Of a stretch of DNA of 64,000 nucleotides, positions 44,363 to 55,874 are shown in pieces. The stretch's first letter is position 1; each line of letters opens with the position of its first letter. Source of the stretch: Streptoalloteichus tenebrarius (GTDB lineage Bacteria > Actinomycetota > Actinomycetes > Mycobacteriales > Pseudonocardiaceae). The notes below the pieces were generated by a model. That model saw only the letters and a program-made list of their open reading frames with translations. It had not been told where the DNA came from and made no database searches. The DNA lies in the NCBI RefSeq assembly GCF_024171885.1, contig NZ_JAMTCP010000027.1, positions 25,780-89,779 on the forward strand, given 5' to 3'. Made by a program: the position numbers and the translations under genes.

Positions 44363-44809
44363 ATGGCCAGCACCACCGCCGCCGAGGCGGGCACCGCGGA
44401 CGTCCCCGCGCGGGCGGGCAGCTCCCGCTCGGGCGGGACGCTCTATCGCGGCGACCTCGGCATGTGGTCGTGGGTCGCGCACCGGGTCACCGGGGTGCTC
44501 ACGTTCTTCTTCCTGTTCGTCCACGTGCTCGACACCGCCCTGGTGCGGGTGTCGCCGAACGCGTACGACGAGACCATCGCCCTGTACAAGAACCCGCTGG
44601 TCAACCTCATGGAGGTCGGCCTGGTCGGCGCGGTCCTCTACCACGCCCTCAACGGCGTGCGGGTGATCCTGGTCGACTTCTGGTCGAAGGGCCCGAAGGT
44701 GCAGCGGGCCATGTTCTGGGTGATCGCGGTGATCTGGCTGCTGGTCATGATCCCGGGCGCCTACTTCATGCTGGAGCGCACGGTGACCGAGATGATCGGG
44801 GGTCACTGA
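44363..44809 (+). CDS. sdhC: Succinate dehydrogenase cytochrome b556 subunit
   Basis: A 148-residue membrane anchor subunit of respiratory complex II. The signature SWVAHRVTGVLTFFFLFVHVLD (about residues 36-57) carries the conserved quinone-site Ser/Arg and a haem-ligand His region; a second His lies in YHALNGVRVILVDFW. There are three transmembrane helices. The ATG at 44363 follows GGAGG. First of the sdhCDAB operon: 3 nt separate it from sdhD. Confidence 0.94.
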   Translation: MASTTAAEAGTADVPARAGSSRSGGTLYRGDLGMWSWVAHRVTGVLTFFFLFVHVLDTALVRVSPNAYDETIALYKNPLVNLMEVGLVGAVLYHALNGVRVILVDFWSKGPKVQRAMFWVIAVIWLLVMIPGAYFMLERTVTEMIGGH

Positions 44810-44812
44810 CCG

Positions 44813-45238
44813 ATGACCGCGACTGTCGACTCCGCGCCGGAGCTCGCGGCCCCGCGCTCGCCGCGCCGCCGCCCCGCCCGCCGGAACAACGTCGAGCTCT
44901 ACGCCTGGCTGTTCATGCGGCTGTCCGGCCTGGCCCTGCTCGTGCTGGTGCTCGGCCACCTGTTCATCATGAACATCCTCGACGGCGGCGTGCACCGCAT
45001 CAACTTCGCCTTCGTCGCCGGCCGGTGGTCCTCGCCGTTCTGGCAGTTCTGGGACCTGGCCATGCTGTGGCTGGCCCAGCTCCACGGCGCGAACGGCCTG
45101 CGCACCGTCATCAACGACTACGCCCGCAAGGACGCCACCCGGTTCTGGCTGAAGATGCTGCTGTACACGGCGACCGTGCTGATCGTCGCGCTCGGCTCGT
45201 TCGTCATCTTCACCTTCAGCCCGGACGTCGGGTCCTGA
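44813..45238 (+). CDS. sdhD: Succinate dehydrogenase hydrophobic membrane anchor subunit
   Basis: A 141-residue subunit with three transmembrane helices that pairs with SdhC to bind haem and quinone. Landmarks: LYAWLFMRLSGLALLVLVLGHLFIMNIL with the haem-ligand His, then AQLHGANGLRTVINDYARKD. The start lies 3 nt after the sdhC stop and 27 nt separate its end from sdhA. The basic N-terminus (PRRRPARRNN) fits a cytoplasmic start. Same order as Rv3316-Rv3319. Confidence 0.93.
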   Translation: MTATVDSAPELAAPRSPRRRPARRNNVELYAWLFMRLSGLALLVLVLGHLFIMNILDGGVHRINFAFVAGRWSSPFWQFWDLAMLWLAQLHGANGLRTVINDYARKDATRFWLKMLLYTATVLIVALGSFVIFTFSPDVGS

Positions 45239-45265
45239 CGCGTCGGCCGGCAGGGAGAACCAGCG

Positions 45266-47052
<1,787 letters not shown>

Positions 47053-47053
<1 letters not shown>

Positions 47054-47841
47054 TGACCGCGACCGTTGAGACCGCTCCCCCGGCGGGTAGCCGCGGCCCG
47101 GTGCCGCCGGCGCCGGAGGGCTCGACCACCGTCACCGTCAAGATCCGCCGGTTCAACCCGGAGGTGGACAGCGAGCCGCGCTGGGACTCCTTCGAGGTCC
47201 CCGCGCTGCCCACCGACCGGGTGCTGAACCTGCTGCACTACGTGAAGTGGTACCTGGACGGCACGCTGACGTTCCGCCGGTCCTGCGCGCACGGCATCTG
47301 CGGCTCGGACGCGATGCGCATCAACGGCGTGAACCGGCTGGCGTGCAAGGTGCTGGTCAAGGACCTGATGTCCGGCGGGGGCAAGGCCACCACGATCACC
47401 GTGGAGCCGATCAAGGGCCTGCCGGTGCACAAGGACCTGCTGGTCGACATGGAGCCCTTCTTCGAGGCGTTCCGCGCGGTCAAGCCCTACCTGATGACCT
47501 CGGGGAACGAGCCGACCAGGGAGCGCATCCAGTCCCAGGCCGACAGGGCGCGCTTCGACGACACCACCAAGTGCATCCTGTGCGCCTGCTGCACGACCTC
47601 GTGCCCGGTGTACTGGTCGGAGGGCTCGTACTTCGGCCCGGCCGCCATCGTCAACGCCCACCGGTTCATCTTCGACAGCCGGGACGAGGGCGCCGAGGAG
47701 CGGCTGGACATCCTCAACGACGTGGACGGCGTGTGGCGCTGCCGCACCACGTTCAACTGCACGGACGCCTGCCCGCGTGGCATCCAGGTCACCAAGGCGA
47801 TCCAGGAGGTCAAGCGCGCCCTGCTGTTCCGCAGGGTGTGA
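47053..47841 (+). CDS. sdhB: Succinate dehydrogenase iron-sulfur subunit
   Basis: A 262-residue subunit that passes electrons from FAD to quinone through three clusters. The ligands are visible: [2Fe-2S] in CAHGICGSDAMRINGVNRLAC, [4Fe-4S] in CILCACCTTSCP and [3Fe-4S] in CRTTFNCTDACPRG. A ~25-residue Pro-rich N-terminal extension precedes the ferredoxin domain. It is translationally coupled to sdhA. The operon ends at a very strong intrinsic terminator with a T-run. Confidence 0.97.
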
Positions 47842-47862
47842 CCTCGAACCCGTCGTGTGGTG

Positions 47863-47901
47863 TGGCCCCTCACCGGTTCCGGTGAGGGGCCATCACCTTT
47901 T
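47863..47901 (+). terminator. Rho-independent terminator of the sdh operon
   Basis: A perfect 14-bp inverted repeat TGGCCCCTCACCGG/CCGGTGAGGGGCCA (47863-47876/47879-47892), followed by TCACCTTTT. It lies 21 bp after the sdhB stop and is one of the few terminators here with a T-run. Confidence 0.93.
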
Positions 47902-47954
47902 CCGGGGTCGTTTCGGCACATCCCGTAGTTCCATGCCGGCCCGAAAGACGGACA

Positions 47955-48000
47955 CGCCACCGGTCCGAGCCATGTCGGGAAAGGGCTCGGACCGGTGGCG
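47955..48000. terminator. Second, bidirectional terminator hairpin
   Basis: A perfect 17-bp inverted repeat (47955-47971/47984-48000) with a 12-nt loop, about 60 bp beyond the first. It lies 100 bp past the stop of the convergent small membrane protein gene, for which it probably also serves. Confidence 0.88.
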
Positions 48001-48099
48001 GTGGACCATGACGACGTGCCGTGACGACGGGCCGGGGCGACGGGCCGGGGGCGACCGGTCCCGCGCGGGGCGGGGTGCGGCCCCGCCCGGGCGTCGGAT

Positions 48100-48447
48100 C
48101 TAGTGCCAGAAGACGGCCACGCCCGTGTTCACCACGACCAACGCGGCCATGGTGGGCGTCAGCCACGCTGGGATCGTCTTCTTGCTGGACATGGCGGCGG
48201 CGAAGCCGGCGATCACCAGCAGCACGACCAGCTTCACGCCGATCTTGACGTGGTTGACCTCGCGGTGCGCGGCCTCGGCCACGCCCACCAGGGCGATGCC
48301 GGTCAGCAACTGGAGCAGGGAGCCGTGCAGCCACGCCTTGTTCAGCGGGCCGCCGGGCGCCGTCCTACGCTGCAACAGGAACGCGGCGACAAGCGCCGCC
48401 ATCCCCAGCAGGTGCAGGAACACCAGCAGGTTGCGCACGAACTCCAC
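48100..48447 (-). CDS. Small integral membrane protein
   Basis: A 115-residue protein with about four transmembrane helices (LLVFLHLLGMAALVAAFLL; LLQLLTGIALVGVAEAA; LVVLLVIAGFAAAMS; MAALVVVNTGVAVFWH). I recognise no catalytic motif; it resembles the small conserved integral membrane proteins of actinomycetes. The GTG at 48447 has an AAGGA site. It lies 34 nt downstream of the SCO4848-like gene, so the two probably form an operon divergent from the carboxypeptidase gene. Confidence 0.75.
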   Translation of the reverse strand: MEFVRNLLVFLHLLGMAALVAAFLLQRRTAPGGPLNKAWLHGSLLQLLTGIALVGVAEAAHREVNHVKIGVKLVVLLVIAGFAAAMSSKKTIPAWLTPTMAALVVVNTGVAVFWH

Positions 48448-48481
48448 GGGGTCGTCCTTCCTCGGCGTGGTGGGTGTGACG

Positions 48482-48718
48482 TCAGTCGCGCGCACGCGCG
48501 GCGCGCCAACCGCGCCAGCCGATGACACCGATCACGGTGCCGAAGGCCAGCGAGGCCAGCACGAGCAACAGGTGCACGGTGAAGAACGAGGTGGGGCCGC
48601 CCCCGTCGGTCCAGGAACGGGGGTCGTTCCAGATGTTGCGCAGGAAGTTCGGCCAGATCACCCAGGTCCACACCGCGAAGGCGAGCAGGAACAGCGAGCT
48701 GCGGCGGGAGAGGGTCAC
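48482..48718 (-). CDS. SCO4848-like small membrane protein
   Basis: A 78-residue protein with two transmembrane segments: SSLFLLAFAVWTWVIWPNFLRN and FFTVHLLLVLASLAFGTVIGVIGWRGW, separated by a short polar loop (DPRSWTDGGG). The sequence pattern and the position beside a D-Ala-D-Ala carboxypeptidase and sdh match the Streptomyces SCO4848 group. Function is unknown; the conserved neighbourhood hints at a link to cell-wall synthesis. The GTG at 48718 is the only compact start, 61 bp from the divergent dac gene. Confidence 0.8.
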   Translation of the reverse strand: MTLSRRSSLFLLAFAVWTWVIWPNFLRNIWNDPRSWTDGGGPTSFFTVHLLLVLASLAFGTVIGVIGWRGWRAARARD

Positions 48719-48766
48719 GGCTCCAGTATCAGTGGTGGCGGGTACCACCGGCCGCGCAGGGGTGGT

Positions 48767-48772
48767 TAGCCT
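48767..48772 (+). promoter_or_regulatory. -10 box of a leaderless promoter for the D-Ala-D-Ala carboxypeptidase gene
   Basis: TAGCCT lies 7 nt before the ATG at 48780, with no ribosome site between. Transcription should begin at the start codon. Confidence 0.55.
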
Positions 48773-48779
48773 GGCTTCG

Positions 48780-50093
48780 ATGCCTCCCACCAAGGTTCGC
48801 CGCTCGGCCGTGGCGCTCCTCGCCGCCGCCGGCGCTCTGCTCAGCACCGTGCTGGTTCCGACGTCCGCCGTGGCCGCGCCGCACCCGCGGGAGGCCATGC
48901 CCCGGCAGCAGGAACCGCAGAAGCCCTGTGACAACAAGACGTCGCCGCCGGCCCCGGTGGACAACTCGGAGCAGCCCAAGCCGGGCAAGCCCTCCCCGCC
49001 GCCACCGCCCGTGCCGGAACAGCCGGTCGGGGGTCCCCGGATGGGTGAGTGCGGTGACGTGCTGCCCGCCGGCGCCCCCACGCCGCCGCCCGAGCTGGCC
49101 CCGGCCTCCTCGTGGCTGGTGGCGGACATCGACACCGGCGAGGTCCTGGCGGCCCACAACCCGCACGCCCGGCTGCGGCCGGCGTCCACGATCAAGGTGC
49201 TCACCGCGCTGACGGCGTTGCGTGAGCTGAAGCTCGACGACAAGGTGACGGCCACCGAGGAGGACGCGGCCGTGGAGGAGACCAAGGTCGGTCTCATCCC
49301 CGGCAAGCAGTACTCGGTGCGGCAGCTCCTGACCGCGCTGCTCATCAAGTCCGGCAACGACGTGGCCCACGCGATCGGGCGACAGCTCGGCGGGCAGGAG
49401 CAGGCCGTCGCGAAGATGAACAAGCTGGCCAAGGAGCTGGGGGCGCTGGACACCCAGGCCGCGACCACCTCCGGCCTGGACGGCCCCGGCCAGATGACCT
49501 CGGCCTACGACCTGGCGTTGATCTTCCGTAAGGCGATGTCCAACAGCGACTTCCGGACGATGGACGCCACCAAGTTCCTGGACATGCCCAACCTGTCGAA
49601 GCCGGGCCGGATCCAGAACGACAACAAGCTGGTCCACGAGTACCGGCAGGCGCTGGGCGGCAAGACCGGCTTCACCGACGACGCCGGCCACACCTACATC
49701 GGCGCGGCGGAGCGGAACAACCGCCGGCTCGTGGTGACGTTGCTGAACACCAGCAACCAGCCCACTCCCCCCTGGCTCCAGGGCGCCAAGCTGCTGGACT
49801 ACGCCTTCGTCTCGCTGCCCAGGAACGTGACGAAGGTCGGCGAGCTGGTCGACGGGCCGCCGAAGCCGGCCAACAACGCGACGGCGACCACCACCGGGCC
49901 CGCGCCGCAGCCGGCCGCGAACCGGGAGCAGGACATGGCCGCGCCGCCGCCGGCCAACAACGGCGACAGCAGCCCGTTCGGCACGGTCGGCCTGCCGTTG
50001 ACCGCGCTGGCCGGCGTGGCCGTGCTCGTCGCCGGGTTCATGACGGTGCGCCGCAAGCGCGCCCTCGCGCGACGTCGCGCCATGAGCGGCTGA
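48780..50093 (+). CDS. D-alanyl-D-alanine carboxypeptidase (class C/S11 penicillin-binding protein)
   Basis: A 437-residue secreted, membrane-anchored DD-carboxypeptidase that trims stem pentapeptides. Layout: signal peptide (to ~residue 32, SAVAAPHP), a Pro/Gln-rich spacer to ~110, and the S11 catalytic domain with S136-T-I-K139, S191-G-N and K295-T-G. A Pro/Ala-rich spacer follows, then a C-terminal transmembrane helix (VGLPLTALAGVAVLVAGFM) and a basic anchor RRKRALARRR. This is the DacB1 type (Rv3330 in the mycobacterial order). A near-perfect 17-bp hairpin follows the gene. Confidence 0.94.
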   Translation: MPPTKVRRSAVALLAAAGALLSTVLVPTSAVAAPHPREAMPRQQEPQKPCDNKTSPPAPVDNSEQPKPGKPSPPPPPVPEQPVGGPRMGECGDVLPAGAPTPPPELAPASSWLVADIDTGEVLAAHNPHARLRPASTIKVLTALTALRELKLDDKVTATEEDAAVEETKVGLIPGKQYSVRQLLTALLIKSGNDVAHAIGRQLGGQEQAVAKMNKLAKELGALDTQAATTSGLDGPGQMTSAYDLALIFRKAMSNSDFRTMDATKFLDMPNLSKPGRIQNDNKLVHEYRQALGGKTGFTDDAGHTYIGAAERNNRRLVVTLLNTSNQPTPPWLQGAKLLDYAFVSLPRNVTKVGELVDGPPKPANNATATTTGPAPQPAANREQDMAAPPPANNGDSSPFGTVGLPLTALAGVAVLVAGFMTVRRKRALARRRAMSG

Positions 50094-50112
50094 CGCGGCG
50101 ATCCCGACTCGG

Positions 50113-50149
50113 GTCAGGGCCGGAGGGGCGACGCCCTTCCGGCCCTGAC
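50113..50149. terminator. Terminator after the carboxypeptidase gene
   Basis: A 17-bp stem with one G-U pair (50113-50129/50133-50149) and a 3-nt loop, 19 bp after the stop. The 230 bp between it and the convergent YihY gene contain no recognisable gene. Confidence 0.88.
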
Positions 50150-50383
50150 GTATTTCCGCCCTGCTGACGGCGTTGGCGACGGGCGGGGCGGAGCCCGGCC
50201 CCGGGCGTCAGGAGAGACACTCCGGGCCTCATCGGCCCCAGAAAGCGCTCAAACCTCACCCGACAGTGATTCCCTCACGAGAGGGGCAAACGGTCCCCTA
50301 CGGGGCGATGGAGGCCCTTCTCCACCCTCGTTCGAGAGACCTGAATCCCCGGACCGGGCGAACGTCGAGATCTCGGCGGCGGA

Positions 50384-51421
50384 TCAGCCGCGCCGACGCA
50401 CCAGGTTCCGCAACGCCACGCCCAGGAGCGCGCCGACGCCGAGCAGCCCCAGGGCGGTGCGGCCGGACGGGCCGGACCGCACGGCCACCACCGGGCGGAT
50501 GACGGCCGGCGGGGGCGGCGGGACCACCTTGGGCCGCGCGTTCTCCGGGGACGTCGCCGTCCACGCGGTCACGAACAACAGGAACCGGGCGACCAGGTAG
50601 ACGAACACCAGCAGACCCAGCAGCGAGCCGAACGCCGCGCCCGACGGCGACCCCGTCACCTTGCCGAGGTACAGCGTGCCGACCTGTTTGAGCAGCTCGA
50701 ACCCGACGGCGGCGACCAACGCCCCCCGCATCGCGCTCCGCACGCTCACCGGCTCGCGCGGCAACCGCGACAGCACCCACAGGAACACCAGCCAGTTGGC
50801 GAGGAGCGCGAGGACCACGGACGACACCGCGAGCACGACCTTGGCCACGTCCCCGTCCCGCCAGCCCAGCCACCCCAGCAGGTCGTCGGCGAACTGCGAG
50901 CCGCCGGCGGTGATCCCGAAGGAGACCACCAGGGCGATCCCCAGGCCGACCAGCGCCAGCAGGTCCACGACCATGCCCCGCAGGAACGGCCGGTCGGGGC
51001 GGTCCTGGTCCCACTGCGCGGTCAGCGCGTCGCGCAGGTTACTCATCCAGCCCAGGCCGGAGTACAGGGCGACGACGAGGCCGACGGCGCCGACGGAGTA
51101 GCGCTGCTCCACCGCCTCGCCGACCGCCTTGCTCAGCGTCTCCCGCAGGCTGGGGTCGGGCACGGCCCCGGCGATGGCCTCCTGGGCGCGCCGCAACAGC
51201 TCGGGCTGGTCGGCGAGCACGAAGCCGCCCACGGCGAACGCGATCATCAGCAGCGGCACCAACGACAGCACGCTGAAGTAGGTGATCGCCGCGGCGTAGT
51301 GGTCGCCGTAGCGCTGCTGGTACCGGCCGGCCGCCCTGACCAGGTGGTCCAGCCAGCCGTGTCGCTCCCGCAGCCGCTCCACCAGCGACGGCCCGTCCCC
51401 CCTGCCACCTTTCCCGATCAC
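50384..51421 (-). CDS. YihY/BrkB family inner membrane protein
   Basis: A 345-residue protein of the YihY/BrkB superfamily (formerly mis-called ribonuclease BN). Landmarks: YAAAITYFSVLSLVPLLMIAFAVGGF in the first helix pair, GLVVALYSGLGWMSNLRDALTAQWD, and FGSLLGLLVFVYLVARFLLFVTAW. About six transmembrane helices are followed by a Pro-rich cytoplasmic stretch and one more hydrophobic segment (ALGLLGVGALLGVAL). The function is unsettled. The GTG at 51421 is 28 nt after the trpS stop, so it is probably in the trpS operon, the same order as Rv3335c-Rv3336c. Confidence 0.9.
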   Translation of the reverse strand: MIGKGGRGDGPSLVERLRERHGWLDHLVRAAGRYQQRYGDHYAAAITYFSVLSLVPLLMIAFAVGGFVLADQPELLRRAQEAIAGAVPDPSLRETLSKAVGEAVEQRYSVGAVGLVVALYSGLGWMSNLRDALTAQWDQDRPDRPFLRGMVVDLLALVGLGIALVVSFGITAGGSQFADDLLGWLGWRDGDVAKVVLAVSSVVLALLANWLVFLWVLSRLPREPVSVRSAMRGALVAAVGFELLKQVGTLYLGKVTGSPSGAAFGSLLGLLVFVYLVARFLLFVTAWTATSPENARPKVVPPPPPAVIRPVVAVRSGPSGRTALGLLGVGALLGVALRNLVRRRG

Positions 51422-51449
51422 GTCGGGAAGGTACCCAGGAAGCCGGGGA

Positions 51450-52568
<1,119 letters not shown>

Positions 52569-52874
52569 CTACTCCTTGCGCTCGTTGGCCGGGTCGACGT
52601 CGACGCCGCGGCGGCGGCGCAGCACGCCGGCCACCATGCCGCCCACGCCCGCCGCCACGGCGGCCACGCCGACGGTGCCGCCCAGGCTGGTCACCAGCCC
52701 GACGGACCGGCTCTCGACGGCCAGCGCGGTCGGGGACGGCTGGGTGGTCGGAGAGGAGGGGGTGTCCGCGGCGGCCGCGCCGGCGGTGGCGAGACCGACG
52801 CCGGCGACACAGGCGAACGCCGCGAGCGCGGCGGCGACGCGCCGCGCCACGGAGCGGGCTGGTCGGCTGGGCAC
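52569..52874 (-). CDS. Small exported protein with a C-terminal membrane anchor
   Basis: A 101-residue protein with a signal peptide (SVARRVAAALAAFACVAGVGLATAGAAAAD), a short Ser/Thr/Pro-rich exposed segment, a hydrophobic anchor (LGGTVGVAAVAAGVGGMVAGVL) and a basic tail RRRRGVDVD. I know no function. The GTG at 52874 has a GGGAGG site. The 5' leader contains a 9-bp hairpin (52895-52923) that would lie in the mRNA just upstream of the ribosome site. It is 42 bp upstream of trpS in the same direction, though trpS has its own -10 box. Confidence 0.68.
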   Translation of the reverse strand: MPSRPARSVARRVAAALAAFACVAGVGLATAGAAAADTPSSPTTQPSPTALAVESRSVGLVTSLGGTVGVAAVAAGVGGMVAGVLRRRRGVDVDPANERKE

Positions 52875-53181
52875 GGGGAGGCCTCCCAGAAAGAAATGTC
52901 CCTCGATCGGGGGAAGGGACATTGACTTGTCGTCCGCGAAAGTACCCAACGCGTCAACTCGCGCAGGGCCGTTCGTGAGATCTCTACGAGATCCCGCGGC
53001 GACGCACGGTAACAGCATCGCCCGAACAAAGATCATCCACCCCACGCCGGTGTGACACACGCCGGGGGTCCAGCCGAGGTCGGCCGGCGTCAGCCGGCCT
53101 CCCTCGGCGCCAGTCCGGCGTCGACCGGCCTCCGAGCCCCGGCATGTGTCCGAGAACACGGCGCCGCCGCGCGCGTCCGCC
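52875..53181. other. Intergenic region upstream of the small exported protein gene
   Basis: 307 bp with a leader hairpin AATGTCCCT/AGGGACATT (52895-52903/52915-52923), a second small hairpin GATCTC/GAGATC (52979-52993), and the fbiC terminator at 53073-53108. GC content is lower than average around 52890-53040. No gene seen. Confidence 0.55.
53073..53108 (-). terminator. Terminator of fbiC
   Basis: Two stacked stems: GCCGAGG/CCTCGGC (53073-53079/53102-53108) around GGCCGGC/GCCGGCC (53082-53088/53093-53099). It lies 73 bp beyond the fbiC stop on the minus strand. Confidence 0.75.
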
Positions 53182-55725
53182 TCAGGTGGTGGCGACCCGC
53201 CCGTAGCTGGTCGTGCGCTGGCGGGCCGGCCGACCGATCCCGGCCGCGATCGCCGTGAGCTGCTCGATCGTGCGCGCCGAGCCGTGGTCGGCCCCGGCCA
53301 TGCGGCTGATCGTCTCCTCCATGAGCGTCCCGCCGAGGTCGTTGGCCCCGCCGCGCAGGATCTGGGCCACCCCGGCGTCGCCCAGCTTCACCCAGGAGCA
53401 CTGGATGTTGGGAACGCGCCCGTGCAGCAGCACGCGCGCCATGGCGTGCACGGCGCGGTTGTCCCGCCAGGTCGGCCCCGGCCTGGCGATGCCGGCCAGG
53501 TAGATCGGCGCGTTGGTGTGCACGAACGGCAGCGCCACGAACTCGGTGAACCCGCCCGTGTCGTCCTGCACCCGGGCCAGGGTCCGGAAGTGGCCCAGCC
53601 AGTGGCCGGGATGGTCGACGTGGCCGTACATCATCGTGCTGCTCGACCGGATGCCGAGGCGGTGCGCGGTGCTGACCACCTCGACCCAGGTCGCGGCCGG
53701 CAGCTTGCCCTTGGTGAGCACCCACCGCACGTCGTCGTCGAGGATCTCGGCCGCCGTCCCGGGGATGCTGTCCAGGCCGGCGTCGCGCAGCTCGGTGAGC
53801 CACTCCGCCACGCTGACCCCGGCCTTGGCGGCGGCGGACACGATCTCCATCGGGCTGAAGGCGTGGACGTGCATGCCGGGGACCCTCGCCTTGATGGCCC
53901 TGACCATGTCCGCGTACACGGTGACCGGGAGCTTCGGGTCGATGCCGCCCTGGAGGCAGACCTCGGTGGCGCCCACGCCCCACGCCTGCTCCGCGCGGTC
54001 GGCGACCTCCTCGACGGACAGCCGGTAGGCGTCGGCGTCCCGCTCGCGCTGCGCGAAGGCGCAGAACCGGCAGCCCACGTAGCAGACGTTGGAGAAGTTG
54101 ATGTTGCGGTTGACGACGTAGGTGACGTCCTCGCCCACGGCGTCGGCCCGCAGGTCGTCGGCGATCCGGGACAGCTCGTCCAGCGCGGGGCCGTCCGCGG
54201 TGAACAACGCCAGGGCGGCGGCCGAGTTGCGCTCCTCCAGCAGGGCCGCCGGGTCGCTGGCCGCCAGGCGCAGCCCCTCGCGCACGTCCGGTTCAAGTCG
54301 TTCCGGGGCGGCTGTGCCCTCGGAGCCCTTAGATCCCTCGGACACGGCTTGGCGCAGCTCGTCCCAGTCCCCGTAGACGCTGTCGAAGTCGCCGCGCCGG
54401 TCCTCGGTGCGCCCCACGGTGTCGATGCTCGCGTGCAGGTCGACGCGGCCGACCGACTCCAGGCCGCCGTCCGGCTCCTGCCACGGACGCCCGACGGGCA
54501 GCGCGGACTCGTCCGCCAGGCCCGTGGGGTCGGCCAACGCCCCCACGTGCTCCGCGAGCCGGGGGTCGATCCACGGCGTGGTCACGTCGGCGTCGGTCAC
54601 CGAGCGCACGAACCGGGGGTGGGCGGTCAGCCGCTCGCGCAGCGTGAAACCGCTGGCCGAGGTCCACCGCGCCAGCTCGTCGATCTGCGGCCACGGGCGC
54701 TCGGGGTTGACGTGGTCGGGCGTGACCGGGGAGACGCCGCCCCAGTCGTCGACGCCGGCCCGGAGCAACAGCTCGTGCTCCTCGGCGACCAGGTTCGGCG
54801 GCGCCTGCACGCTGGTGCCCGGCGGCATCAGCAGGCGGGCCACCGCGATCGTGGCGACGAAGTCCTCGATGTCGGCGTCCGGCTGGTCGCGCATGGCCGT
54901 GTCCGGCTTGGCCCGGAAGTTCTGCACGATGACTTCCTGGATGTGCCGGTACTGCCGGGCGATCCGGCGGATCGCGAACAGCGACTCGGCGCGCTCCCGG
55001 AGGGTCTCGCCGATCCCGATCAGGATGCCGGTGGTGAACGGCACGCCCACCCGGCCGGCGTCGGTCAGCACCCGCAGCCGGACGGCGGGCTCCTTGTCCG
55101 GGCTCGCGTAGTGCGGGCCGCCCGGCTCGGACCACAGCCGCTCGGCCGTGGTCTCCAGCATCATGCCCATGCTCGGCGCCACCGGCTTGAGCCGCTGGAG
55201 CTCGGCCCAGCTCATCACGCCGGGGTTGAGGTGGGGCAGCAGGCCCGTCTCCTCCAGCACCGCCACCGCGCACGACCGCAGGTAGTCCACAGTGGACGAA
55301 TACCCGCGCTCCTCCAGCCACCGCCGCGCCACCGGCCACCGGTCCTCCGGCCGGTCGCCCAGCGTGAACAGCGCCTCCTTGCACCCGGCCGCCGCGCCGG
55401 CCCTGGCGATCTCCAGCACCTCGTCGCGCTCCAGGAAGGCCGAGGGCACGCGGTGCGGGACCGTGGCGAAGGTGCAGTAGTGGCAGCGGTCCCGGCACAG
55501 GCGGGTGAGCGGGACGAACACCTTGCGGCTGTAGGTGACCACGCCGGGACGGCCCTCCGCGGCGAGGTGCGCGTCCCTGACCCGGCCCGCCGCGACCATC
55601 AGCTCGTCCAGCCGCTCCCCGCGCGCGTGCAGCAGCACGGTGGCCTCGGTGAGGTCGAGGACCGCGCCGTCACGGGCCCGACGGAGCGCTCGACGCAGGG
55701 CGGTGTCGCTGACCTCGGCAACCAC
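53182..55725 (-). CDS. fbiC: FO synthase, fused CofG-CofH type (coenzyme F420 biosynthesis)
   Basis: An 847-residue protein with two radical-SAM halves that make 7,8-didemethyl-8-hydroxy-5-deazariboflavin, the F420 chromophore, from tyrosine and a ribitylated uracil. The CofG half has the cluster motif C77-RDR-C-HY-C84; the CofH half has CYVGCRFC near residue 546. The two halves are joined by a ~60-residue variable linker rich in Glu/Ser/Gly. This fused form is typical of Actinobacteria. The GTG at 55725 lies 6 nt after TAGGAT (55732-55737, minus strand), so it is probably leaderless. A perfect GTCCACAGTGGAC palindrome is inside (55285). No other F420 gene is adjacent. Confidence 0.97.
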   Translation of the reverse strand: MVAEVSDTALRRALRRARDGAVLDLTEATVLLHARGERLDELMVAAGRVRDAHLAAEGRPGVVTYSRKVFVPLTRLCRDRCHYCTFATVPHRVPSAFLERDEVLEIARAGAAAGCKEALFTLGDRPEDRWPVARRWLEERGYSSTVDYLRSCAVAVLEETGLLPHLNPGVMSWAELQRLKPVAPSMGMMLETTAERLWSEPGGPHYASPDKEPAVRLRVLTDAGRVGVPFTTGILIGIGETLRERAESLFAIRRIARQYRHIQEVIVQNFRAKPDTAMRDQPDADIEDFVATIAVARLLMPPGTSVQAPPNLVAEEHELLLRAGVDDWGGVSPVTPDHVNPERPWPQIDELARWTSASGFTLRERLTAHPRFVRSVTDADVTTPWIDPRLAEHVGALADPTGLADESALPVGRPWQEPDGGLESVGRVDLHASIDTVGRTEDRRGDFDSVYGDWDELRQAVSEGSKGSEGTAAPERLEPDVREGLRLAASDPAALLEERNSAAALALFTADGPALDELSRIADDLRADAVGEDVTYVVNRNINFSNVCYVGCRFCAFAQRERDADAYRLSVEEVADRAEQAWGVGATEVCLQGGIDPKLPVTVYADMVRAIKARVPGMHVHAFSPMEIVSAAAKAGVSVAEWLTELRDAGLDSIPGTAAEILDDDVRWVLTKGKLPAATWVEVVSTAHRLGIRSSSTMMYGHVDHPGHWLGHFRTLARVQDDTGGFTEFVALPFVHTNAPIYLAGIARPGPTWRDNRAVHAMARVLLHGRVPNIQCSWVKLGDAGVAQILRGGANDLGGTLMEETISRMAGADHGSARTIEQLTAIAAGIGRPARQRTTSYGRVATT
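55285..55297. repeat. Recurrent palindrome GTCCACAGTGGAC (copy in fbiC)
   Basis: Perfect 13-bp palindrome around a central A, inside fbiC; the second perfect copy of the motif described at 14235. Confidence 0.7.
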
Positions 55726-55874
55726 CGGGCCATCCTATGTGCGGCCCGAGGCCACCCGATCGGCGGAGCGTGACCGCTGATCTGCGCCGACCGGTCCGGC
55801 CACCCGACCACGGCATGATCAGTTTCACAGGCGCGGCGGCCCCGGTGTCCGGATCGTCCGGCTCGCGCCCCTGG

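Noticed and set aside
42824..44394. Minus-strand frames opposite the hypothetical helical protein
   Set aside because: The plus-strand frame has the expected codon bias; the minus frames are Arg/Ser/Pro-rich and have no motifs or ribosome sites.
54280..54310. tRNA-like sequence CCGGTTCAAGTCG
   Set aside because: Lies inside fbiC in its coding frame; no cloverleaf can be drawn around it.
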